DNA from: Chryseobacterium sp. OSA05B
Lineage (GTDB): Bacteria; Bacteroidota; Bacteroidia; Flavobacteriales; Weeksellaceae
Direction: 5' to 3'
Assembly: GCF_019970065.1 (NCBI RefSeq)
Contig: NZ_JAHXYH010000001.1
Location: 372,001 to 436,000 of the forward strand
DNA length: 64,000 bases
Positions 23,969-32,322 of the stretch are shown in pieces. How positions within the stretch are numbered: position 1 is the stretch's first letter; each line of letters begins with the position of its first letter. Below the pieces are notes generated by a model that saw only the letters and a program-made list of their open reading frames with translations, ran no database searches and was not told the origin of the DNA. Both the position numbers and the translations under genes were made by a program.

Positions 23969-24891
23969 ACGATCTGTAATTTTCTGTACTCATTAAAAGC
24001 CCTGATTACGTTTTCGTAATGGTCTGTATTTTTATGCTCTGAACTTAATTTCTGTAAGGCCTCCCAAACATTGGTGCTTTCTGTCAATTTAAATTCATTC
24101 AGTAGATGATCCGAATTTAGGAAGTCACCGACATCTTTCAATGTGGCGATCTTATATTCCAGTAAAAGGCGGTTTTCAGCAAAAAAACCACTCACAAAAT
24201 CAATTTCAGGATGATAAAGCATTTCTTTAGGTGTTCCCGTCTGAATAATTTTTCCTTTGTCCATTAAACATATTCGATGCCCCAGTTCAAAAGCTTCCTG
24301 AACATCATGGGTGACGAGGATAATGGTTTTATTTTTAAGTTCTTCCAGTGATTTAAATTCCGAATGAATATCAGCCTTTGTGATATTGTCCAGCGCTCCG
24401 AAAGGCTCATCCATCAGCAAAACAGGCGTGTTGGCGATCAGGGCTCTTGCAATTCCCACTCTCTGCTGCTGCCCGCCACTCAGTTCATTTGGAAACCTTG
24501 ACAGTACCTCTTCTGAAAGGTGAAGTTTATCCAGCAGTTCTTCGGTTCTGTTTTCCGTTTTTTTTCTGTCCCACCTGAGTAATTCCGGAACGACAGCAAT
24601 ATTCTGTCTTATGGTATAATGAGGAAACAAGCCGGAATGCTGCATCACGAAACCAATTCCCATGCGCAGTTCTTCGGGTTTCTGATCACGGATATTCTTA
24701 CCGTCGATCAAAATGTTCCCGGAGTCTGCTTCTATAAGGCGATTGATCATTTTAAGCGTTGTCGTTTTTCCACACCCGCTGGTTCCCAGAAGCACCAGAA
24801 TCTCCTGATCATGGGCCTGAAAAGAAATATGGTCAACGGCTGGTTTTGCGTTAAAGCTCTTTGAAACTGATTCAACTGTAATCATCGGCAA
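23965..24891 (-). CDS. ABC transporter ATP-binding protein, OpuCA/EgtV type
   Basis: 308 residues. Walker A GTSGCGKTTT (about 33-42), Q-loop in MGIGFVMQHSGLFPH, signature LSGGQQQRVGIARAL, Walker B VLLMDEPFGALD and switch His in ILVTHDVQ are all intact. A C-terminal tail of about 65 residues extends beyond the ATPase core. It powers the permease/binding fusion encoded by the overlapping next gene. The start lies 3 bases after egtB, so biosynthesis and transport genes are one transcript. By homology alone it could serve a betaine importer; the neighbourhood suggests ergothioneine. Confidence 0.88.
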   Translation of the reverse strand: MPMITVESVSKSFNAKPAVDHISFQAHDQEILVLLGTSGCGKTTTLKMINRLIEADSGNILIDGKNIRDQKPEELRMGIGFVMQHSGLFPHYTIRQNIAVVPELLRWDRKKTENRTEELLDKLHLSEEVLSRFPNELSGGQQQRVGIARALIANTPVLLMDEPFGALDNITKADIHSEFKSLEELKNKTIILVTHDVQEAFELGHRICLMDKGKIIQTGTPKEMLYHPEIDFVSGFFAENRLLLEYKIATLKDVGDFLNSDHLLNEFKLTESTNVWEALQKLSSEHKNTDHYENVIRAFNEYRKLQIV

Positions 24892-24894
24892 AAA

Positions 24895-26067
24895 TTATCG
24901 GGCAAGTCTGATTCCTGTGAACTGCCATTTAAGGTTGGTCTGGAAGAAATTACGATAGGTATTTCTGCTGTGTCCCGGAGGTGTAGCATCGGAAGCACCG
25001 CGTAAAACCATCTGATTGACCATAAATTTTCCGTTGTATTCTCCTACTGCGCCTGCTTCTTTTTTGAAACCGGGATAAGGCAGATAAGCGGAATTGGTCC
25101 ATTCCCAGCGGCTTCCCCAATCGAAATGACCGGAAGCAACTTCCCATTCCGCTTCGGTTGGCAGGCGCATTCCTTTCCACGAGGCAAAAGCGGAGGCTTC
25201 ATAAAAACTGATGTGGCAAACGGCGTCATCAAGGTCTAATTCCTGTAAACCTTTTAGAGTATAATTCATCCATTTTCCATCAATATGGTGCCAGTATAAG
25301 GGAGATTTTGCATTGTTTTGTTTAACCCAGTCCCATCCTTCAGCATGCCAGTGCTTAAAATCTGAATAGCCGCCGGCTTCCATAAATTCAAGGTATTCTC
25401 TGTTGGTGACCAGCTGATCTGCTATTTCAAAATCATTCAGAAAAACTTTATGTCTTCCCAATTCATTATCAAAACAGAAACCTTCTCCATTAAAACCTAC
25501 TTCATACACACCTTCTGAAAATCTGATCATTTCGGTATCCCCTGAATTTTCCTTTTCCGAAATATTTTCTTTTGTATAAGCCGGAAAAAGCGGATTGTGA
25601 CCTAAAATATATTTGATATCCGTCATTAATAACTCCTGATGCTGCTGCTCATGATTTAAACCTAATTCCATCAGCGGTTCAATAGTTTCGGTCATGAATT
25701 GACTCTGAAGAAAGATGCTCATATGTTCGTCCACATACTTCCGGTATTGGTAAATATCGGAAACGGAAGGACGGCTTAAATTTCCACGGTCGGTCCGGAT
25801 GACTCTCGCCCCGATCGTTTCATAATAGCTGTTGAAAACAAAATTGTACTGCGGATCAAAAACCTTATAATCAGGAAAATTCGGAACGAGGATAAAGGTC
25901 TCAAAAAACCAGGTAGTATGACCAAGATGCCACTTCGGAGGGCTCACATCCACGATGGGCTGCACCACATAATCTTCTATTTCCAGAGGAGCACATATTT
26001 TTTCAGAATGTTTTCTGATGTCTGTATATTTTTTTACTAAATCTGATGTTACTATATTCTGTGTCAT
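24895..26067 (-). CDS. egtB: Ergothioneine biosynthesis sulfoxide synthase EgtB
   Basis: 390 residues. Non-heme iron enzyme that joins a thiol donor to trimethylhistidine (hercynine) using O2. A DinB-like helical domain carries the three iron ligands: His50 in HLGHTTWFFE, and His139 and His143 in HEQQHQE. The FGE-sulfatase-like C-terminal domain has GRHKVFLNDFEIADQLVTNREYLEFM, RLPTEAEWE, and the closing ATPPGHSRNTYRNFF...FTGIRLAR. No EgtA or EgtC gene is in the window, so the enzyme may use cysteine rather than gamma-glutamylcysteine, as described for some EgtB types; this is inference. It follows egtD by 106 bases. Confidence 0.93.
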   Translation of the reverse strand: MTQNIVTSDLVKKYTDIRKHSEKICAPLEIEDYVVQPIVDVSPPKWHLGHTTWFFETFILVPNFPDYKVFDPQYNFVFNSYYETIGARVIRTDRGNLSRPSVSDIYQYRKYVDEHMSIFLQSQFMTETIEPLMELGLNHEQQHQELLMTDIKYILGHNPLFPAYTKENISEKENSGDTEMIRFSEGVYEVGFNGEGFCFDNELGRHKVFLNDFEIADQLVTNREYLEFMEAGGYSDFKHWHAEGWDWVKQNNAKSPLYWHHIDGKWMNYTLKGLQELDLDDAVCHISFYEASAFASWKGMRLPTEAEWEVASGHFDWGSRWEWTNSAYLPYPGFKKEAGAVGEYNGKFMVNQMVLRGASDATPPGHSRNTYRNFFQTNLKWQFTGIRLAR

Positions 26068-26173
26068 GTTCTTTAGTTTTGGTGAGTTATTTTGGGGGTC
26101 AGAAATGTTTTTTCTCGCGCAGATTGGGCGGATGGAGCAGATTAAAAAAATAAAACTCTATAAATTCTATTCG

Positions 26174-27157
26174 TTATTGCACCTGCCAAACTGCATCTAC
26201 AAACCATTTTTTGGAATCTTTGATTTCTCCTGCTTTTTTAAAGCCCGATTTTTCTCTTAAATCCTCTATATTCTCAGCTGAAAACTTTTGTGAAATTTCC
26301 ATGTCAATCAGTTCATTTTCCTCAAATGAAATGGGTTCATTTCCTATCGTTACCGTTTGATTTTTCAGGCTTACCAGAAAGCTTCTGCAGGCTCCGTTGA
26401 TGGGATCATAAGTTTGGTAATGCTGAAACTGTTCAGGATTAAAATCAGCACCGAGTTCCATGTTGATACGTATCAGAAGATTAAGGTTAAATGCGGCTGT
26501 GATTCCTTTTTTATCGTTGTACGCATTTAAAATCGTGTGAGGATTTTTCTTTAGGTCGAAACCAATCAAAACTCTGTCGCCTGATGCCAGATTCCGGTTT
26601 AAATCGGAGCAGAACTGATCTGCTTCCCCGATATTCATATTCCCTATATTGCTTCCCAAAAACAAAATAACTTTTCTTCTGGACGATAATGAGGCTGCTT
26701 TCTGAAGCATTTCAAAATACTCGCCCTCCAGAGAGATTATTTCCAACCGGGGAAGCTTTTGATTTAATTTTTCATTTAATTCAGTCAGAATATGACCGGA
26801 AATATCGATAGGCATATAGGTAAAATCCGTTCCTTTTTCTACAAGATATTGAAGTAAAAACGTTGATTTCATGGCATCTCCTGCACCCAGCTCTATCAGA
26901 TCGAAAGGTTCGTTTTCCGGAATGATTAGACGGGCGAGATCTGCTGTTTTATTTTTGAAGATATCAAGTTCACATGGGGTGAGATAGTATTCCGGCATGG
27001 CCATGATTTCCTGGAAGAGGCGGTCACCTGTTTCATCGTAAAAATATTTGGAGGACAACGTTTTAGGGATGCTTTTTAAGCCTTCCAAAACATCCTCTCG
27101 AAAATGATCAACATGAATATCTTCCACCTTGGAATGTGGTTTTAACTGTAAATTCAT
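26174..27157 (-). CDS. egtD: L-histidine N-alpha-methyltransferase EgtD
   Basis: 327 residues, normal for EgtD, which trimethylates histidine to hercynine with SAM, the first step to ergothioneine. Family motifs are LSSKYFYDETGDRLFQEIMAMPEYYLTPCE, SAM-binding DLIELGAGDAMKS, MPIDISGHIL, ILFLGSNIGN and LIGFDLKKNP. It is first in a four-gene minus-strand unit with egtB and an ABC importer. The spacer to egtB (106 bases) holds an AGATTGGGCGGATGGAGCAGATT-like tract, a degenerate flavobacterial repeat, but no terminator. Confidence 0.94.
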   Translation of the reverse strand: MNLQLKPHSKVEDIHVDHFREDVLEGLKSIPKTLSSKYFYDETGDRLFQEIMAMPEYYLTPCELDIFKNKTADLARLIIPENEPFDLIELGAGDAMKSTFLLQYLVEKGTDFTYMPIDISGHILTELNEKLNQKLPRLEIISLEGEYFEMLQKAASLSSRRKVILFLGSNIGNMNIGEADQFCSDLNRNLASGDRVLIGFDLKKNPHTILNAYNDKKGITAAFNLNLLIRINMELGADFNPEQFQHYQTYDPINGACRSFLVSLKNQTVTIGNEPISFEENELIDMEISQKFSAENIEDLREKSGFKKAGEIKDSKKWFVDAVWQVQ

Positions 27158-27519
27158 ATGTTTTAATTTGTGTGGGTTTTAGTTAACTACAACTATCTTG
27201 CCGCCTCAACATTGAATTCTCTAAAAAATATACCTTCTACCCTTTAATTGATTTAAATATACAGTTAATTTCAATAATGGATTCAACAAAATCATTTAAA
27301 TCAGATCATTATTTTCTATTTCATCATGTTTCCAAATCAATTGAAATAAAGACTATATTTGGACAAACTAAAACAATAAATTCTACCATGAAAAAAAGCC
27401 TGTATCTTTACCCACAATGCTTTATTCCTTCTTTATTTTACTGATCTGATCAGATTAAAAAAATCCAAATTAACTATTGATCTCCAAAAGTTTCCACTTT
27501 GAAGTTATTCTCAGAAAAT
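27158..27519. other. Divergent promoter region between egtD and serine hydrolase
   Basis: 362 bases, very AT-rich. On the plus strand TATATTTG (27354-27361) is a full match to the -7 consensus; the -33 element is not clear. Just downstream, ATG at 27388 opens an 18-codon frame (MKKSLYLYPQCFIPSLFY, stop at 27444), which could be a leader peptide or chance. The egtD promoter must lie on the minus strand, where only near matches (TATATTTA, TATATTTT) are seen. Confidence 0.45.
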
Positions 27520-28584
27520 ATGTATAAAATACTGAAATCCAATTTAATCATAAGCTTATTATGTATGGCTGCTTTTTGCTTTGGCCAAAAAAACAGAAAT
27601 TCAAAAACTGATTTACAGCAAAAAATAAAACTGATCGATAACCTGGTAAAATCTGCCAATGAAATCGGAATATTTAATGGTAATGTGCTTGTTTCCTATC
27701 AGGATAAAATAATTTATAAAGCTTCAGTTGGATTTACTGATGCTACAAAAACGACCCGATTAACGGATGAATACAGGTTTCATTTAGGCTCTGTCACAAA
27801 AGAATTTAGTGCGGCTGCCTTACTGCAGTTAGAAGAACAGGGAAAACTGAAACTCTCTGACCCGGTTTCTCAATTCATTCCTGAACTTCCCGGCTGGGCC
27901 CGTGAGGTTACCATCAAAGATTTACTACAGTATACCAGCGGAATTCCTAATGTAAACTGGAAAACCATTAAAAATGACAAAGATATTTACAATGATTTGT
28001 TTTTAATTGATCAACTGTCTTTTAAACCGGGTACCGAATATGATTACAACAATAACAATCTCTTTCTGAGACAATTTATTATCGAACGTATTGCAGGGAT
28101 TCCTTTTAAAACCTATGTTGAAAAATATCTGTTTCTTCCTTTGAAAATGAACTCCACCATCATGACTCCTTTTGAGACTGATCAAAATATCGCCCACGGA
28201 TTTAGCAATCAGTCGGTACCGGATCGTGCAGAATTGCCTATAACCGGTGGAACTTATACGACGACGACTGATTTACTGAAATGGGCAGACAGTCTGCATT
28301 CAGGAAAAGTGGTGAACAAAAATTCGTTGTATGAATTAGGTCAGAATTTTCCTATTTCAGACAGCCAGTCTGCCTTGGGAAATGCCCGGTTTGAAAATAA
28401 AAACTTAAAAGAACATGCTCACGATGGAAGAGCCGGAAATTTTGAGGCGCTCTTATTTTCAGATGTTGAAAAGAAAACAACGATTATTTTACTGGGCAAT
28501 AATTACAACGGAAAACTTTTTGATATTTCAGAAGCCATCAATGCTATCCTAAAAAACGAAAATTTTAAAGTTCCACAAAAATAA
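27520..28584 (+). CDS. Serine hydrolase, beta-lactamase/PBP class C family
   Basis: 354 residues from the ATG at 27520; an in-frame TTG at 27499 is rejected because the ATG begins a proper signal peptide (MYKILKSNLIISLLCMAAFCFGQ). The class C beta-lactamase-like fold shows the nucleophile motif S-V-T-K in HLGSVTKEFSAAALLQLEEQGKL, LLQYTSGIPN, and a Y-x-N type motif in YDYNNNNLFL. Enzymes of this family are periplasmic esterases, peptidases or PBP-like proteins; the substrate cannot be told. It is a single gene, convergent with the acetyltransferase gene. Confidence 0.88.
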   Translation: MYKILKSNLIISLLCMAAFCFGQKNRNSKTDLQQKIKLIDNLVKSANEIGIFNGNVLVSYQDKIIYKASVGFTDATKTTRLTDEYRFHLGSVTKEFSAAALLQLEEQGKLKLSDPVSQFIPELPGWAREVTIKDLLQYTSGIPNVNWKTIKNDKDIYNDLFLIDQLSFKPGTEYDYNNNNLFLRQFIIERIAGIPFKTYVEKYLFLPLKMNSTIMTPFETDQNIAHGFSNQSVPDRAELPITGGTYTTTTDLLKWADSLHSGKVVNKNSLYELGQNFPISDSQSALGNARFENKNLKEHAHDGRAGNFEALLFSDVEKKTTIILLGNNYNGKLFDISEAINAILKNENFKVPQK

Positions 28585-28606
28585 GAAACTTCCTATTTAT
28601 AGGTTG

Positions 28607-29113
28607 CTAAGATAAATTTGACTGTGTTAACTCATATTCAATTTCGCCATCGCTTAGATCTGCGGTTTTCACAAAATGAAGCCGCTCCAGAAGTTTCATT
28701 GCGGGAGCATTTTCCCGGCTTGTAGCTGCCCAGATGCGTTTCAGTCGAATTGCATTTAAACCGAAATCAATAGCGAGTGACATTCCCTCGGTCATATAAC
28801 CCTGTCCGTAATATTTTGGTAATAAAACGCAGCCCAGCTCACCTTCTCCCTGATCCAGTCCACGGTAGTAGCCACAGGTTCCCACGATTTGATGGGTTTC
28901 GTTGTCTACAATTCCCCAGTGAATGGAATTCCCATCCAGATAATCCCGATCGATTCTGGCCTGCATTTCGGCCGCCTGCTCAACAGTTTCTGCCTGAACA
29001 GCATCATAAAACGAAATTTCAATAAGGTCCGGAATATCAGCATCCATAATTTGGCGTAATGATACTCTGCTGCCTTTCACATTTGGAAAATCGTTGAACT
29101 GAAATTGTTTCAT
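28607..29113 (-). CDS. GNAT acetyltransferase, RimJ/RimL type
   Basis: 168 residues. GNAT fold of the RimJ/RimL subgroup: the start VKGSRVSLRQIMDADIPDLIEI, the central QIVGTCGYYRGLDQGEGELGCVLLPKYYGQGYMTEGMSLAIDFG (acetyl-CoA binding segment with the GQGYMTE loop) and the C-terminal RIWAATSRENAPAMKLLERLHFV are all typical. It transfers an acetyl group to an amine, often a protein N-terminus or an antibiotic; the target here is unknown. It is a single gene, and its stop lies 22 bases from that of the serine hydrolase. Confidence 0.9.
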   Translation of the reverse strand: MKQFQFNDFPNVKGSRVSLRQIMDADIPDLIEISFYDAVQAETVEQAAEMQARIDRDYLDGNSIHWGIVDNETHQIVGTCGYYRGLDQGEGELGCVLLPKYYGQGYMTEGMSLAIDFGLNAIRLKRIWAATSRENAPAMKLLERLHFVKTADLSDGEIEYELTQSNLS

Positions 29114-29589
29114 GATGTAAAATTGTATTAGTTTTGAAAATGAATATCATCATTCATACAGCTGCTCCCATGAACTCTGTAGATTATGATTATCTAAAAA
29201 TACCATTAATTTTAATATAAGTAGAAAAAATGCCGTTCAATCCATCTCTGCTAACCGAAAAAGTTAATGATTGATAATCGATGATTGATTAATGATCGTG
29301 ATTATAAAAAAACATCTCATCTGAACAAATAGTCTGGATAAGATCCCTTGTACGGCTTTATTTTCAAAATTCTATTTCCTTCCAAAAGCTTTTTTTACCA
29401 ATTCATGATGGAAAATTGGTTTGTGGTAAAGGTTTTTTCTCTTTTCAAACAGAATGATATCATATTTATTTTTTCAAAGCTAGGACTGCAAATTGTCATT
29501 ATGTATGATTTATGTAACAAATGCCCAGACTCTTGCAAGTCATTCCATTTTTAATCCATGACCTTTACACTCAATAAATATTTTATACA
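29114..29589. other. Intergenic region with terminator-like repeat
   Basis: 476 bases. It contains TGATTGAT-type direct repeats (about 29268-29300) leading into a hairpin element at 29305-29345 that is a diverged copy of the element at 31105-31141. A frame at 29348-29554 is T-rich, Phe-rich and unlikely to be a gene. The promoter of the small Lys-rich gene at 29590 should lie near 29500-29560, but I find no full -7 match. Confidence 0.45.
29305..29345 (-). repeat. Terminator-like repeat, degenerate copy
   Basis: AACATCTCATCTGAAC followed by AATAGTCTGGATAAGATC resembles the terminator at 31105-31141 base for base with changes, and both are preceded on the plus strand by TGATTGAT-type sequence and ATCGTGATTA. 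On the minus strand it is followed by TTTTTTTATA. It is either a stray terminator or part of a multicopy element. Confidence 0.5.
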
Positions 29590-29721
29590 ATGGCAAAAGA
29601 GAAAGACGGAAAAAAGAAATCGGATAAAACAGCGCCCTTAAAAACCGCAAAAGAAAAAAAGGAAGATAAGGCTACCAAAAGAAAAGATAAAGAGAATGAA
29701 AGCAGAAATGCCACCAGTTAA
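29590..29721 (+). CDS. Small lysine-rich protein
   Basis: 43 residues from ATG 29590 to TAA 29719-29721, about 45% Lys+Arg+Glu+Asp (MAKEKDGKKKSDKTAPLKT...). It has no hydrophobic segment and is probably disordered and basic. Similar very short Lys/Glu/Asp-rich proteins starting MAKEK occur in Flavobacteriia as I recall them; function is unknown, with nucleic-acid binding or stress-linked roles as guesses. It was too short to be picked up by size-based calling but has a clean start with an A-rich leader. Confidence 0.6.
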   Translation: MAKEKDGKKKSDKTAPLKTAKEKKEDKATKRKDKENESRNATS

Positions 29722-29833
29722 ATACAGCCGGATTTATCATTAAAAACCGGGCTCAGATATGAAGGACAAAGCAATAACACGATTTGTTCTTCTCTTCTAA
29801 GATGTCCGGAGCTTATAAATATAACTCTGTTTT

Positions 29834-30103
29834 TCACAGAATATCATCATCCCCTACAGCGGTTGCAAAATAATGCTCAACCGTTTCTTCTGCATTTTGG
29901 CACATTTTCAGCAGGTCATCCCGCGAGGTATCTTCAAAAATAAAGTCATCGTGGGTTTCAATGATACACTCGGTTACTTTTTCGGTATTCATTAAATCGT
30001 ATTCCATTAATTCATTTAAAGTTTCCAATCCGTGGCTTTCCTTAAAAAAAGGAATTTTGAGAGAAACGGAGTCTTTGAATTGAAAGAGATGTATTGTTTT
30101 CAT
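29834..30103 (-). CDS. Small acidic hypothetical protein
   Basis: 89 residues, strongly acidic in the C-terminal half (EDTSRDDLLKMCQNAEETVEH, ending GDDDIL). It has no signal peptide, no membrane segment and no recognised family. It is free-standing, with no close same-strand neighbour. The composition and clean start after an A/T-rich leader support a real gene. The function is not predictable. Confidence 0.65.
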   Translation of the reverse strand: MKTIHLFQFKDSVSLKIPFFKESHGLETLNELMEYDLMNTEKVTECIIETHDDFIFEDTSRDDLLKMCQNAEETVEHYFATAVGDDDIL

Positions 30104-30154
30104 AACTTCAGCTATTTATTATTTCCCCTATTATTCGAGACCTTTCACAACGAA

Positions 30155-30186
30155 AAGGGATAGAGACCGCTAAGCATCTATCCCTT
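30155..30186 (-). terminator. Inverted repeat, possible terminator
   Basis: Perfect 10-bp stem AAGGGATAGA (30155-30164) with TCTATCCCTT (30177-30186), 12-base loop. On the minus strand it is followed by TTCGTTG, a poor T tract. It lies about 190 bases beyond the stop of the AraC-type gene at 30380, and may be its terminator or a multicopy palindrome. Confidence 0.45.
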
Positions 30187-30379
30187 CTCTAAAACTCTTC
30201 AAAAATATATGTACTATTTTCTGGTAGTTTTAAGCTCCATTTGAAAAAAGGAGGTATAATATATTAATTTTTTGTGGTGGTAAATTTGTTCTTAATTTAC
30301 TGTTTACCATACAAAGTTGGGATTTCCATCAGACATTGTGCTACAGATTATTGTATTAATCTTATATATATCACACATT

Positions 30380-30940
30380 TTAAAAGTCTTCCAGATTGTT
30401 TTTACGTTTGAGCCCGAGTTGTTTGTAGAAAGAAGGAGAAAGCCCTGTGATTTTTTTAAACTGGTTGGAGAGATGCGCCGCACTGCTGTAATTCAGTTTA
30501 TAAGAGATCTCGGTAAGATTAAGTTCATCATATAAAAGCAGCTCCTTTACTTTTTCAATTTTATTGATGATGATGTAATGCTGTATCGTGATTCCTTTCA
30601 CTTCAGAAAATATATTGGCCAGATACGTATAGTCGTAGCCCAGTTTTTCGCTTATATAGTCCGAGAAATTCTCTTTAGGAAGCTCTTCAGAATAATGGAT
30701 CATTTCGGTAATTACATTTTTAATTTTTTCGATCAGAATGCTTTTTTTATTGTCTAATAATTCAAGTCCTGATTTCAATAATTCCCTTTTTAAAATCTCT
30801 CGCTGCTCTATGGTAATGTCTTCCAACACCTCAACGACACCGAGATCCACCACCGCATGTTTGATGCCAAGGCTATTCAGTTCTTCATGCACCACCATTT
30901 TGCACCGAAGGCTTACCATATATTTTATGTACAACTTCAT
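30380..30940 (-). CDS. AraC-type DNA-binding regulator (short)
   Basis: 186 residues from the ATG at 30940 (MKLYIKYMVSLRCKMVVHEE); an upstream in-frame TTG is less likely. The N-terminal part contains the flavobacterial motif SLRCKMVVHEELNSLGI and GVVEVLEDITIEQREILKRELLKSGLELL. The C-terminal AraC HTH domain (about 100-180) has FSDYISEKLGYDYTYLANIFSEVKGITIQHYII and LTEISYKLNYSSAAHLSNQFKKITGLSPSFYKQ. Members of this family often sit near envelope or metal-response genes. Its target is unknown and it stands alone. Confidence 0.9.
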   Translation of the reverse strand: MKLYIKYMVSLRCKMVVHEELNSLGIKHAVVDLGVVEVLEDITIEQREILKRELLKSGLELLDNKKSILIEKIKNVITEMIHYSEELPKENFSDYISEKLGYDYTYLANIFSEVKGITIQHYIIINKIEKVKELLLYDELNLTEISYKLNYSSAAHLSNQFKKITGLSPSFYKQLGLKRKNNLEDF

Positions 30941-31104
30941 TTCACTCAAAGTTACGCATTAAAATTTTGAGGATCAGAATATAAAGAGGAGCGTCTTCTT
31001 TTAGACAAAGGTGAAACAGGAAACAAATGATCAGCTTTTTTATTACTGATGATTGATAATGGATGATTGATAGTTGATAGCTGATGATTGATCGTGATTA
31101 AAAA

Positions 31105-31141
31105 AACACCTCATCTGAACAAACAGTTCGGATAAGGTGTT
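31105..31141 (-). terminator. Intrinsic terminator of TonB/peroxidase operon
   Basis: AACACCTCATCTGAAC (31105-31120) pairs with GTTCGGATAAGGTGTT (31126-31141) around a 5-base loop, with one mismatch and one wobble. On the minus strand it is followed by TTTTTTT. It lies 29 bases after the stop of the di-heme peroxidase gene. A degenerate copy of the same hairpin with the same flanking TGATTGAT sequences is at 29305-29345. Confidence 0.85.
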
Positions 31142-31169
31142 TTGTAGATTTTAATACCGTTTTACAGCA

Positions 31170-32306
31170 TTATTTCCTTGGAATTTCCGGACGCGGCATT
31201 CTATAATAACTTCCCGAAATGCTTTTCAGAAAAGCCACCACAGCATCCACTTCCTGCTCATTGAGCTTTAATGGTTTCATCAGATGGTCTGTAACCGGAA
31301 AATTGGGATCGGCTTTCTTTTCTTCGGGACTTGGATTGATCATCTGCATTCCGCTATTGTAGAGGCTTACCACACCGTACAGATCGTCCATAAGGCCATT
31401 GTGCATCCACGGAGCGGTATAATCCAGATCTCTTAAGGAAGGCGTCTTGAATTTCCCTACATCCTCCGCTTTCTTTGTAATATTGTACAGGCCAAGATCC
31501 TCATACTCCCTTTTGTAGTAGGTAAGACCAATATTGTGAAACGATTCATCCGTGAGGTTTTTCCCGTTGTGACAGTTCATGCATCTTGCTTTGGTACGGA
31601 ATAAATGCATCCCGTAAATTTCCTTATCGCTTAATGCTTTATGGTCCCCTTTTATGAATTTATCCAGTCTGCTGGGTTGGCTTCTGATGGTTTTCTGAAA
31701 TACGGCCAAAGCCTTAGCTATTTTATCGAAAGTAATTTTATCGGTTTGATAAACGTCTTTAAAAAGCTGTCTGTATTCTGTCAGTTTCGATAGTTTTCCG
31801 GCCAGTTTTTCCGGCTTCATGTTCATTTCATTGTGTGCGGAAATAGGCCCCACTAGCTGTTCCTCAAGTGTTTTGGCTCTTCCGTCCCAGAAATAAGAGG
31901 TTCTGTCTGCAATATTAAACAGCGACTGTGTATTTCGTTTCCCCTGTAAATGATCATGCCCTAATGCGACTTCCTGGCTGTCTGCCCAACCCATTTCTGG
32001 ATTGTGACAGCTGCTGCATGAGATCTGGCTGGATGCCGACAGTTTAGGATCGAAAAACAGTTTCTTTCCGAGCATGACTTCGGGAAGTTCCTGCGTGTCG
32101 TAATAATTGGAATCCCACTCTATCGCTTCAAACTCCTTCCAGTTGACACCTTCATCTATAGAAGGTGCAGGCCAGTTTTTCAACGGCTTTTTGTACTGTT
32201 CTACGACTTCTCCATAATCTACGCTATATTTCCGCATGGTGTTCTGCATAAAAAGGAAAACAATGGCTCCTATCAGCAGAATCACTTTAAATCCTGACAA
32301 CTTCAT
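31170..32306 (-). CDS. Di-heme cytochrome-c peroxidase family protein
   Basis: 378 residues. An N-terminal hydrophobic anchor or uncleaved signal (about 5-21) is followed by two c-type heme sites: CSSCH (97-101) and CMNCH (242-246). Family motifs are LGKKLFFDPKLSASSQISCSSCH, WDGRAKTLEEQ, FKTPSLRDLDYTAPWMHNGLMDDL and ALAVFQKTIRS. Members reduce H2O2 in the periplasm or oxidise protein or small-molecule substrates (MauG-like). The gene is last in an operon with a TonB receptor, a DUF4876 lipoprotein and a DUF6850 protein, so it may process or sense the imported ligand; that link is inference. Confidence 0.93.
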   Translation of the reverse strand: MKLSGFKVILLIGAIVFLFMQNTMRKYSVDYGEVVEQYKKPLKNWPAPSIDEGVNWKEFEAIEWDSNYYDTQELPEVMLGKKLFFDPKLSASSQISCSSCHNPEMGWADSQEVALGHDHLQGKRNTQSLFNIADRTSYFWDGRAKTLEEQLVGPISAHNEMNMKPEKLAGKLSKLTEYRQLFKDVYQTDKITFDKIAKALAVFQKTIRSQPSRLDKFIKGDHKALSDKEIYGMHLFRTKARCMNCHNGKNLTDESFHNIGLTYYKREYEDLGLYNITKKAEDVGKFKTPSLRDLDYTAPWMHNGLMDDLYGVVSLYNSGMQMINPSPEEKKADPNFPVTDHLMKPLKLNEQEVDAVVAFLKSISGSYYRMPRPEIPRK

Positions 32307-32322
32307 GATGATCTTTCTGTGT

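Noticed and set aside
22406..24891. Simple glycine-betaine or choline importer
   Set aside because: Possible by family, but the operon structure with egtD and egtB makes ergothioneine the better guess; kept as the alternative in the feature text.
29348..29554. 68-codon T-rich frame before the small Lys-rich gene
   Set aside because: Very Phe-rich from poly-T tracts, starts without a leader and has no recognised family.
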